Below are positions 37,084 through 64,000 of a stretch of DNA of 64,000 nt, in pieces. The position numbers and the translations under genes are program-made. Every line of letters begins with the position of its first letter. Positions within the stretch are counted from its first letter, which is position 1. Source of the stretch: Siniperca chuatsi (Eukaryota > Chordata > Actinopteri > Centrarchiformes > Sinipercidae). Under the pieces are notes generated by a model. That model ran no database searches, was not told the DNA's origin, and saw only the letters and a program-made list of their open reading frames with translations. Location: NCBI RefSeq assembly GCF_020085105.1, contig NC_058044.1:27780206-27844205 (forward strand), read 5' to 3'.

Positions 37084-39876
37084 TTACCCGTCGTTCACAG
37101 TGAATTCACTGGAAAAGAAAGCGCAAAAACGGCGTCAACCGTTGTCTCCAAGAAAGGCTTCTAAAGATGCAGCTTCACCGGGTCTGAACAAAAATATAGC
37201 AGGCCCTAGGAACTCTGAAAAAACACACTTTCTTTTGGTGGCTTAGTGCACTGAAAACTCTCCACGGCGTTGAGCAGCCTGAATGGAGACAGAGGGAGCC
37301 TCTGACGTTTCCCTGTCTGCGTTTCATTTGGCAGCGTGGGGATGACTGGAGTCTGAGGGTGGAGAGCGAGAGTTGATCAAATGACGAGCAGACCTCAGCA
37401 TATGGCCTTCATTTCTAGGCAAGATGCACACGATGTGCGTTTGTTACAAGTCCCTCAACCTGTTAATTCTTTCATTGATGCCTGAGAAGGCAGCAGCACA
37501 GATAGGAGCTACCTGCCTTTCTGTTTATTTTCTCTTTTCTATTATTCTACCTGTTAGTTGCTAGATACAGAAACACTTTCATGATTATGGAACAGAAATG
37601 TCCCATCTAGCCCAGCCTACATGCTGAATCATGTCCCCCCATCCCTCAGCTGCCCTGTCAGAGGAACATGCTGCTGCTCCCTACTGGTAGATTTACTTTG
37701 CAGTCATATTTCTGTCTTCTTCTGTGGTTCTGTGGTTCAGTACCTCTGTCTCCTGCTGTCCCTCTGGCCCCTACAGGGACTGCTCTCCTGTAAGGCGTCA
37801 TTTCCAATCATACTTTTGGTACAAACCACGTTTGGCTCAACAGCAGCGCTGTGTCTTCCTGTGCTGTGGTGGTGCCAACCTCCTGACAACACTGGCTTAT
37901 AGGGTGGAGACTATTGATAATCAAATCAATGAGAGAGATCATATTTGAGTCTGAGAGCAGTTGATGCTCCTCAGTTTGAATGGACACATCAGTGGCGACC
38001 ACAACTTTGTCTTCAGAGAATTTAAAGATCTCTACCCATACGAGGGCCTAAATAGTCAGCATTTCGTATGGTAAAGTGGTGACATTTTACACACAGAAGA
38101 CCCAAAAATCGAACGTGAGTCCAGGACTGATGTAGCTGACTGCACCTCAGCAGGAAGCTAAATTGTATACTTTATTGCATTGTAGATTCAGTACCCCTGT
38201 CTTGATAAGGGCCGGTACTGCAATCACTAAATGATGTGAAACAACGGTTCCTCTTATACAGCTCAAAATATATGAATTTCAGGGCAGCAGAGGATCAGTT
38301 TTCCTCTCGACGCATTATTACCCAGATTTAATCAAAATCTCTAGTTTCTTAAGTATACTTCATGTTCATACCACATGCTGCCTGAGCAGCGAAACAAGGA
38401 CATCTGCTGTAACACTGATCCATAGATCCAGCCACCAGTTTTTTTAATTACTGATCTAAAAAAAAAAAAAAAGGTCTAAAAAGTGCTAAACTAGTTCTGT
38501 GGAGGCCTCCATTACAAAACTCTCCTTTGACTTCATTCTAAAATATGTATAAGAATTTCAAAGACAATTAACTTTGGCTTGGAGTTGGTTAAAAATACAA
38601 AATCCTAATTTTACCTGACAAACTTATGTATTTTACATCTGAGGACTGGAGTCTGACCTGATCCGTGCCAGCTCTCCCTGTCTGACCCTGAAACAGTAAC
38701 TAGGAACACACTAGCAGCTCAGTGACGTTAACATGTCTACACATACAAACGCAAATAAGTCAATTGCTTTCTTTCGTTTGGTTTTAATACAAAAATCCAG
38801 AGATATCATACATCGCCATCTCAGATTTCATCTTTCACATTAGAACACAAATTAGAGGAAAAAGGGGAAGAAAAGGGATTATTGGAAAAAAGGGGAGAAA
38901 CAGAAAAAGTCAAACAAATTCCAGGTGCTCATAAGTTTACTTGCCTTGGAACATTTTCACCTCTGTCACCTCGGGCAACGGGTCTGGATGCTGAACTCTG
39001 ACCTTTAGAAGAGCCATTTTTATAAGCAGAGAAGAGCCCTCTGAAGTAGATGTACAGTACATGTATGAATGTACTCGTCACCACTTTGACTGTTAGAGTC
39101 CCTGTGTATATGCAGATAAAACCATTTGTAACAGTGACAAAAGCAACAACACAGGGGACTCTGCCACCAGGCTCAGTGTAATTACTTCAGCCAGATCTAG
39201 AAATGATTATCATCAATAATAAGACTTTCATTGATCCATTATGGACAGGAAGGTATCTATGGTATTGCTTAGATCTATCCAACTCTCTCAGAACTATGTA
39301 AAAACGTTAAGAGTAGCAGTGTATTTGAAATGGAGCACAATACACAATACAGTTTTTAATCTGTGCTACAAGGTGCTCCATAATAACAGACAGAGGATTA
39401 CATATTCCCAAGTTTAACCAGGAACAGTGAAGGAAGCACAGTCTGACCCAAAAAATGTTCACGTGAGGAGACTTTCTTTGCGCTGTGCCCCCGCAGAGAT
39501 CGGGCCTTCCTCACACACTCCACTGCACTGCCACATGTAGATCAGCGGTTTACTGGAGTGTTACAGCAGATACAGATACATCTGTGGCCGCTGGATGTCC
39601 TCGGTGTCTACTTCGGCTCCTCAGTAACTCTTCCTGCTCAGCTTCCTACAGATCTGTCACAGATCAGATCCACTCAGCTCGGTCTCCCGTCCCCCAGTGA
39701 CAGTGTCCTATTTTCATTTAAATTAGCTTTTTAAAATAAGGGGAACACAGTATGCGATGGGCGTGTCGGAGCAGCACCGAGTCAAACTCGAGTGGTTTCT
39801 GTCACCGTTATTGATCATCCCAGTGGAAACCGACAGTCCGTCACAGTCTCTCCCAACAGTTTGCCAATAACTATTG
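37084..39876. other. Intergenic region between RAB33B and NAA15
   Basis: The left part is the presumed RAB33B 5' UTR and promoter. The remainder is AT-rich single-copy-looking DNA with an A tract near 38460. No coding exon was recognised. Confidence 0.6.
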
Positions 39877-39882
39877 TTTATT
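39877..39882 (-). terminator. Candidate poly(A) signal AATAAA, NAA15
   Basis: TTTATT on plus, about 330 bp past the NAA15 stop at 40209. A CA microsatellite at about 39991-40022 falls in the implied 3' UTR. More distal signals may also be used. Confidence 0.5.
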
Positions 39883-39989
39883 TTCATATTCAGCATGGTT
39901 GTCAGCTCTATTAAAAAAGTAAAATGGCCATTCTGTTATCTTCCTCTTCCCCCTCTTTCCCACAAATACACACAACCGCACATACTCTC

Positions 39990-40025
<36 letters not shown>

Positions 40026-40208
40026 CCTGATTTTCACCATGTGGGAGAGAGCCAAGCCATGCCAGGTCAGACCCGATTAAGTTGAGCCAAAGAACGAAAC
40101 ACCCATTTTCGCTTCCCATGTCTGGCTCTACAAAATGGCTGCTAGGCGTACCACAAGGCTCCGTGCTCAGCCCAATTCCTCTTCTCATCCGCTGTGGTTC
40201 TGTTGCGC

Positions 40209-57342
<17,134 letters not shown>

Positions 57343-57560
57343 TGTTGCAGTTGAGATCAGTTTCCCCCTCGACCTCAGCACATGTAGCTAAAGTTAGCCC
57401 GGGTAGTCAAGACGAGTAGAGTTGAGTGACGGCCCTGGCTCGCCTGCTTCAGCCGCTCCGCTCGATTGCTCCGTCTTCTCTCCTCACTCGCTTCCTCCTC
57501 ACGTGGTGACGGAAGCTCCGGCACCTTCCAAAATGGCGGCGGTTGGCCGACTGGTATACC
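57343..57560. promoter_or_regulatory. NAA15 promoter, possibly bidirectional
   Basis: GC-rich block upstream of the NAA15 ATG. On plus, 57528-57540 reads CCAAAATGGCGGC, a YY1-type initiator motif containing an ATG that opens a 25-codon frame. YY1 motifs usually point in the direction of transcription, so this one suggests a divergent plus-strand transcript. No second exon was identified. Confidence 0.5.
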
Positions 57561-57599
57561 AGAGCATGGAGGACTGTGACAAAGAAGGTCCTCTCCAGA

Positions 57600-58529
57600 C
57601 ATGTTTTTAATACATATAAAATACGGTGCTTCGAATAATACTTTGTATCTGATATGGTTTTCCCACAGAACGACAACGGAAGTGTTTCCAGAGGACACTA
57701 AAAAGGGTTGTGACTCAGGAAGTCACGTCAGTTTCATCCGGTCATTTTTTTTCTGTTATTTTATTTTGTAGGCAACTGTTTCTCCACTTTGCGCAGTCTG
57801 ATCTGCAGCGTGCACTTACCTCGTGGGAGCAGGAGATTTTAAAAAAAAGTTTGTAAAACATTTTTGAAACTGAAAATTACGGTAAATTTGAAGGAATTTG
57901 AAAAAAAATGTTGGAAAACTGCTGTTAATCAGATAATACCAAGTTCATCAGTGATGACAGACTCTTGCCTGTTCTGAACGTTGGAGTGACCAAGTGCACA
58001 TAAATAGTGTTTCCTATGTACCGTATAAAACAAACCATGGCAACAACAAGCGTGTCCAAGCTGTTCAGCTCCTTTTAGTGTCCTCTATTAATACTTTGTT
58101 GTTGTTCTGTGTATTTGCAGCATGCTTCTGTGCTTGGTTGTGTGTATTTGCAGCACATGTGTTGTCAAATTGATTAAGATATTTTCTTAATTTGCTTGTG
58201 TTTTGTCTATTTGCATGTGTTTTCTAGTTGCAGTGCGTTTGCCCTTGTTGGCCACCGTAGTGTTTTTACTGGAGGATTCAAGTTTCCACATCACACTTTT
58301 GTATAAGTTACAAACTGGTCCAGGATGGGCCTCCACACCCAAACTAGTTGTGGTGTCACAAAATCATCTCATACATGCTCGTTTTAAACTGAGATTTAAG
58401 GTGAACACAGAAAAACCTTCCCGTCAGGTGAATGTGAAAACATCCTAGTATCAAACTGCACATGCACAAATGATACTAAAACCAGATACACCTATAACGA
58501 GCATGGGGATTAGGCCAGCAGATTGCTAG
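57600..58529. other. Intergenic DNA right of the NAA15 promoter
   Basis: Unique-looking AT-rich sequence. I see no exon with a recognisable product. Confidence 0.5.
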
Positions 58530-61128
58530 CCTATCAACTGTGACAGACATCATCTCACCAAATTCCCCAAATCCAAACATCTTCAGGCAATCAATTGATC
58601 CTAAGAAAATTAATGATGAGTTTAAAGATTTTTACGCATCTCTGTATAGACTAATTCTGAAAACACAGGTGATTCTTCACATTTGGATAATTTCTTTAAT
58701 TCACTTGATATCCCTACCGTTCACCCTGACTTTGTCGATTATTTGGAAAGAAACACTGTTGAAGAGCTCACTACAGCAGCTATGGAATGTGGTAAATGTC
58801 CAGGATTAGCAGGCTATTCTGCTGAGTTCTATAAGAAGTTTTTACATAAATTAGCCCCCATCTTAACTGACATGTTTTAATGAAGCATTTGGGTCTCTGC
58901 CCCAAACCCTCAACCAAACCTCAATCTCCCTTATTTTAAAAAAGAATAAGGACCCTCTGTCCTGTACCTCGTTATGTCCCATCAGCCTGCTGAATGTAAA
59001 CTTTAAATTACTAGCTTTGCGCCTTGAGGCTAAACTTCCATCTATTATCTCCCTTGATCATACAGGTTTAATTAGAAATAGACATTCTTTTTAAAATTTA
59101 AGATGGTTATTCAATATAATTTATAATCCATCTAACTTCACTGCTCCAGAAGCATTAATATCATTGGAGGTTGAGAAAGCTTTTGATTGCGTGGAGTGGG
59201 GCTATCTCTTTCATACTCTACATAAATTCGACTCGAATTATTACCTGGGATAAACTCTATTCCTCTCCTCAAGCCTCAGTTAGAACAAATAATACTCAAT
59301 CAGAATACTTTCCTCTACATAAGTCCACCAGACAAGGTTGCCCTTTGAGCCCCCTGCTGTTCGCTGTCGCTATCAGCGCCATGGCGCTTCTCTCTAACCC
59401 CTGCATCACAGAGATTACCTGGAACGGCACAGAACAAAGGGTCTCTCTTTATGTGGACGACCTTCTTCTGTACATTTAAAATGTCTCGGCAACGTTTTAC
59501 ATATCTTGGAATCTCAAATACAAAAATCTTTTTAATGCCAATTTTACACCTTGTTTAGCACATATGCAACTTTGACTTTGAATGCTGGTCACTGCTCCCA
59601 CAAAATTTAGCTGCGAGGATCAACTCTGTAAAAATACTCTCCCAAAGTTCTCCTATCTATTTTAGTGTATACCTATTTTCCTCCTCAAGAGTTTTTTGGA
59701 AAATTGATAGTCTAAGTTTGGAGTTTATTTGGAACAAAAAACCCAGAGACTATATAAGGACTTTTCACAGAGACCGAAGCATCTTGGAGGAATGGCCTTA
59801 CCAAACTTTAGATTTTATGACTGCTACTAACCTTAGAATTTTATAATATTGGCTCAGATCTGACACATTCCACCAACCCCTCCTGCTTGGTTGGCTATGG
59901 AGTCTTTTTCCTCTAAACCTGTGTCGCTGACCGCTCTTATACACTCCCCCATCAACTGCCTTCTCCCTCTATGTTAAAAATGTAATTGTTAAAACCTCCT
60001 TAAGAATTTGGAACCAGTTTAAATGTCACCTTGGTTTGCAAACTTTTTCTACCTCTGTTCCACAAGCTGCAAATCAAGCTTTTCCTCCCTCTATATCGGA
60101 TCGTGCATTTTCCATATGGTTCAAACTCAGAATTAAACAATTCTCTCTTCCTAAACATAATTTTTTTTAGATACCTGCAAATTCGTAGTTTTGTTCGCTA
60201 GATAGATATGCCCAGTTCCCTAACCTGCCTGATGAGATGCCTCCAGATGCTTTTCTCACTCAGGTCCCTGTGATGAAAGGTGTGATTTTGGGGGTAGGGA
60301 TCTTTGGGTGGAGGATTTGGGGGAAGGGGATCTCTGAGGAATTTTGGGGGGATATTCTTAAACATGCATACCTCATCTGTCTGCGCCAGACATGGGTTGA
60401 TTCAATGTAAAGTTGTTCCCTGCACTAATTGGACCAAAGTTAGGCATCTCTAAATTTATGACAATATTGACCCCTCTTGTGAAAAATGTCATCAAACACC
60501 TGCAAACCATGTGCATATGTTTTGGTCGTGTAAATCTCCGCGTAACTACTGGACTGCGATCTTCAATACTTTGACGGAGGTAACTGGGACACTTATCGAG
60601 CCTAATGCTATTACTGCTCTGTTCGGCATCCCTCAGTTGCTGTTTCCTAGGCTTCAAGCGGATCTGACGGCTTTTGTGGCATTATTGGCTAATACTGATG
60701 AGAGGGAAATCACCAACACTGCCTTCTCACACTCTGTGGATAAAAGACATTTTCAATAATTTACAGCTTGAAAAAATCCAATATACACTGAAAAGCTCTT
60801 CCAAGAAATGTAAGAAGATGTCGGGCCTTATTTTGCCTACACCTTCACAGTTATCCTCGAATGAGATTCCATTTTATCTTCTTATTTATTTATTATTCTC
60901 ATTTGTTTATTTGTATTCTGACCTGAAGGGTGAAGTTATTATGTTTACTGTAATATGTGACATATGACCAAGCTGACTGTTGGAGGTGTGTTTTTCTTAT
61001 AGTTGCTATATATTGTATGTTGTTGTTTTTTCTGCTGCACTATAACATGACACTGTCACTCACAAGCGCTTTAGCATTATTGTCAATGTGTGTAAAAAAT
61101 GAATAAATAATAAAGTTCATAAAAAAAA
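58530..61128 (+). mobile_element. Degenerate 5'-truncated LINE (L1/Tx1-like)
   Basis: Broken frames on plus follow the order of a LINE ORF2. The linker before the reverse transcriptase (DEFKDFYASLYRL) comes first, then YRPISLLN-type text near 58970. Next are EKAFDCVEW near 59180, STRQGCPLSPLLFAVAI near 59330-59380 and LYVDDLLLYI at about 59447-59478 (reverse-transcriptase motif, YVDD at 59450-59461). A CCHC-like C-terminal part (CEKCHQTPANHVHMFWSC) lies near 60480. It ends in an AATAAA-like region and a short A tail near 61121. Many stops and frameshifts make it inactive. The endonuclease domain is missing. Confidence 0.85.
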
Positions 61129-62741
61129 CTGTGCATATACCATTCTGCACAGTGAAGACACCAAAGTGAAGTAACAATAAACAAAACACATTTTTGGGTG
61201 GAGGGGGACTTTAATAAAATGGTTACAACCAATTTACAAATATCATGTATACTTTTCAATTTTATCAACCATTTCCCAAAACACATCATGTTTCTAAATT
61301 GTTATGAAGATCAACTGGCAGAGATTGAAACTGGCTTGAATACCACTACTTGATGCTAAAGTCTGATGCGTATTTAACATGCACATTAGTTGTTGGCTTT
61401 GCAACACATGCAACATAAACCAATATTTTATGATCCCATGAATTTCATTGGTAAAGAATTGTGTCCAAGATGTGTACTGAGTGGGTCATTTTATAATTCA
61501 GTGCATTCTGATGGACAAACTGTAATAAACACCTTCATATACACCAGGAGTCGGCAATTCGGTTCAACCTTGGGCCAGTTTTTTTTTACAGCGTTATTGA
61601 AGGGGGCGCAATTGTGATTTTACAGGCGCAATGGATATGCAGGCTTATATGTTTTCAGTATGTTTAGTTTGTTTGAGTATTATTTTGATTTGCTTAAGAA
61701 AAGTTGATTGATTAATTGTTTTATAAAACTGTCTGTTTTAGGATTGTGTCTGAGAGCAGATTTCACTTTCCCATTAGTAAGTAATGACTAACACAGTAAC
61801 AGAAGCTTATATGTTAATACTCATTTAGCAAAAATTACTCATATATGCAAATGTATCTTCTATGTTGCACCATGAGACTGGAGATGTAGCTGGTACCTGG
61901 TTATCCACACACCATAAAAACTGTCCTGCTTTATGTTTGAATAAAAGTACTGTTGTTGTTGGAGGGCTGGCTTTTTGCCGACATTGATATTGTCTATTGA
62001 CACCTGTTAAAGGAAAACAGTCTAGTCTTCTTTGTTGGGGATCGAAGAGAAGGGATACACAGTACACTTCAAGTAGTTTGGCTCTTTATGCCTTATAGAG
62101 CTTTTGTGTTCATTGATTTCTTGTATGTTTTTGACAATGTGGGCCCCAGGTGTGCAAGTAGTAATACATGATACTGATTGGGGCGGAAACATAGTGTCAC
62201 CTTTACTGTCTCCTATTGCTTTCAAGAACAAAAGTCTGTTCACTCCGTCTGACCAATAAAAATATGTTGTTTTTCTGTGCTCTGTGCATATTAAACAAAA
62301 AGTTAATAATAAACAAAAAGTTAATATTAAAAAGTTAATATTTTTCAATAGTGCTTCTACCAAAACTGCATGATTTTGGAAAATTAATCAGATCAGAGGT
62401 AGTTAGAAAATGCTATTAAGGTCTTTGTTAGAATTCTGAGAAGCTAGAACACATGATGAGAATGCTCCATCATCACAATCATTGTAGAACACTGACATCA
62501 TAATGAACATCTTGGTTGTCTCCTGCTCCTGTAGAAAACCTCATTTACATTTAACAACCTGAGCTGAGTACTACCTCTCTGTCTTTGGTGAAAACAAACT
62601 CTCAACAATTGCAAAATACAACTTCAGTAACTACAACAACAACTATATCAGAAAGTACCACAACTCTGAAACTACAATACAGTTTCAAGTTGAACTCCAA
62701 CTGTGAAGTACGACTACTATATTTACAGCCAATATCTTGAC
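61129..62741. other. Intergenic region upstream of the right-edge coiled-coil gene
   Basis: AT-rich. At about 62295-62345 a short AAAAAGTTAATA-type tandem motif repeats three times. A possible DNA-element fragment lies at about 61545-61640 (GGAGTCGGCAATTCGG). The last few hundred bases are the presumed 5' UTR of the next gene. Confidence 0.45.
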
Positions 62742-64000
62742 ATGGACAGAAGATCCGGCTCAAGAAACCGGGTAAGCTTTTCTCATTTGACCCGGACAGA
62801 CATTTTGGTGAACACTTTTTCAGCAATGTGTTGCTTAAATCATTTTCTAGAAAGAAGATAGATGTTAGAGTGTCACAACTTGAATCATTTATTGTTACCC
62901 ACACTTAACCCCAAACAAACTCAAGTGAAACTGAAAAATAGTAAGTGCACATAGTAGTTCTTTGTGTATCAAATGTCAACAGAAGAACTACATGTATGTT
63001 TCTGTCTTTCAGGCATTTTGGCCAATGCAGTTTGGTGCTGCATTATACGGCCCAATCAGGCCGGCTGCGGTGCAGCTGCAGCACTCCGAGCAGCTTCCTA
63101 ACTCAGTTGTGCAGGGACTCAGAGATGCCTTGTACTCTGCCATCACTGAGATAAAGTCTCTCAAGGAGGAAAACAAAGCTCTGAAGGAGCAGATTGGCCT
63201 GCTGGGAAACAGGCAGGTGGAGGTGAGCCAGCTCCAAGAGGAGCTCAAACAAAAGATGACCTCCTCAAAAGGGTCACCAAAAAAGGCGGGCTAGAACAAG
63301 AGCCCACATGGAGACCCTGGGCCTGCTGTCTCAGATGGAGAAGGAGCTGAAGAGGAGCGAAGAGCAGTGGAAGAGCACATGTGATGCTCTGGAGGCGAGC
63401 CTCGTGTCCAAGAACAACCAGCTGCAGGTACGCTGCCTCAGCTCATCGCTATGCTTCAGAATAATGACTTGTTGGATTCTAACAGCTTGTTTTAGATGGG
63501 TTCAGAATGAGCTTTTGCAGTAAAACATATACTGTTTTTCTCTTTTCAGAAGCTCACTTTCAACACAAAGGAGCAGGAGCAGTCTGAGAAAAAAGATAGA
63601 AAGGAACAGGAGGAGAAGAAAATGAAAGAGGAGGAGGAGGAGGAGAAAAATGAGAAGAAGAGAAAGGAAGAAAAAGAAAAGATGGAAAATGTGGAGAAAG
63701 AAAAGGCAAAGAAAGAGAGGAAAGAACAGATGGAAAAGGTGGAGAAAGAAAAGATGGAGAAAGAGAGGAAAGAAAAGCTGGAGAAAGAAAAGGCAAAGAA
63801 AGAGAGGAAAGAAAAGATGGAAAAGGAGGAGAAAGAAAAGATGGAGAAAGAGAGGAAAGAAAAGGTGGAGAAAGAAAAGGCAAAGCAAGAGAGGAAAGAA
63901 AAGATGGAAAAGGAGGAGAAAGAAAGAATGGAGAAAGAGAGGAAAGAAAAGATGGAGAACAAAGAAAATGAAAAGGAGGAGAAGGAGTTGAAGAGGAATG
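62742..64000 (+). CDS. Uncharacterised Lys/Glu-rich coiled-coil protein, 5' part
   Basis: Three exons on plus: 62742-62771, 63013-63427 and 63550 to beyond the window, with good donors (CGG|GTAAGC, CAG|GTACGC) and acceptors (TTTCAG). It opens MDRRSGSRNR then AFWPMQFGAALYGPI and a coiled coil (SAITEIKSLKEENKALKEQI). The third exon is almost only Lys/Glu/Arg/Met with 29-residue repeats. The ATG follows an in-frame TGA at 62691. Phase 0 at both sides of exon 2 needs 417 bp but 415 are present. The frame breaks near AAACAAAAGATG (about 63248-63258) and again near GAGCCCACATGG (about 63300-63311), where METLGLLSQMEKELK resumes. Either two one-base assembly losses in homopolymers or a damaged gene would explain this. 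Family not recognised; trichohyalin-like by composition only. Confidence 0.6.
63730..63990 (+). repeat. 87-bp tandem repeat in the coiled-coil gene, about three units
   Basis: Units start at 63730, 63817 and 63904. Each encodes 29 residues of the pattern ME-KEEKEKMEKERKEK followed by KEKAKKERKEK, and the third diverges after about half. Heptad-compatible charge patterning suggests a long single alpha-helix or coiled coil. Confidence 0.85.

Noticed and set aside
63502-63962. Phe/Ser/Leu-rich minus frames
   Set aside because: Complement of the Lys/Glu-rich repeat. The plus strand has the splice signals and the matching upstream exon phase.
63650-63991. Arg/Lys/Trp-rich plus frame
   Set aside because: Shifted frame of the same repeat. 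The phase-0 join at 63550 selects the Lys/Glu/Met frame.

Overview
The window is vertebrate nuclear DNA, most likely from a percomorph teleost fish. Genes are split by GT-AG introns. Intergenic and intronic DNA is AT-rich and full of CA/GT microsatellites, hAT-type DNA elements, MITE-like repeats seen in many spiny-rayed fish, and a decayed L1/Tx1-type LINE. There are no bacterial-style operons, CRISPR arrays or phage genes. Family and species assignments rest on remembered protein sequences, because no search was possible.

Layout. All four recognised genes read on the minus strand. (1) ELF2, an ETS transcription factor, occupies about 1-14,800. Only its 5' half is present and the window ends inside the first ETS-domain exon. 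It has two alternative coding starts (7,000 and 4,171) and a probable distal non-coding first exon near 14.4-14.8 kb next to a perfect cAMP response element. (2) MGARP, a mitochondrial Glu/Ala-rich membrane protein, spans 16,241-30,408. It appears to have two alternative terminal coding regions that share the same splice phase. (3) RAB33B, a Golgi/autophagy Rab GTPase, lies at 34,761-37,083 in three exons. (4) NAA15, the auxiliary subunit of the NatA N-terminal acetyltransferase, lies at 40,209-57,342. All 20 coding exons could be placed and give 864 codons, close to the human protein. (5) On the plus strand at the right edge (62,742 onward) a lysine/glutamate-rich coiled-coil gene of unknown function begins. 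It runs off the window, and one of its exons carries an apparent two-base deficit.

The gene set matches human 4q31 (ELF2, MGARP, NDUFC1, NAA15, RAB33B), except that the NAA15-RAB33B block is inverted relative to human. The genes do not form one pathway: ELF2 acts in the nucleus, MGARP at mitochondria, RAB33B at the Golgi/autophagosome, and NAA15 at the ribosome. Their linkage is conserved synteny.

The most distinctive features are: two hAT insertions with perfect 8-bp target duplications inside NAA15 introns; a third, broken BED-finger fragment there; a 23-unit GT repeat that forms the pyrimidine-tract region of an in-frame ELF2 exon; the MGARP alternative tails next to a CA repeat; and the right-edge coiled-coil gene. 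I found no convincing wholly new biological system.
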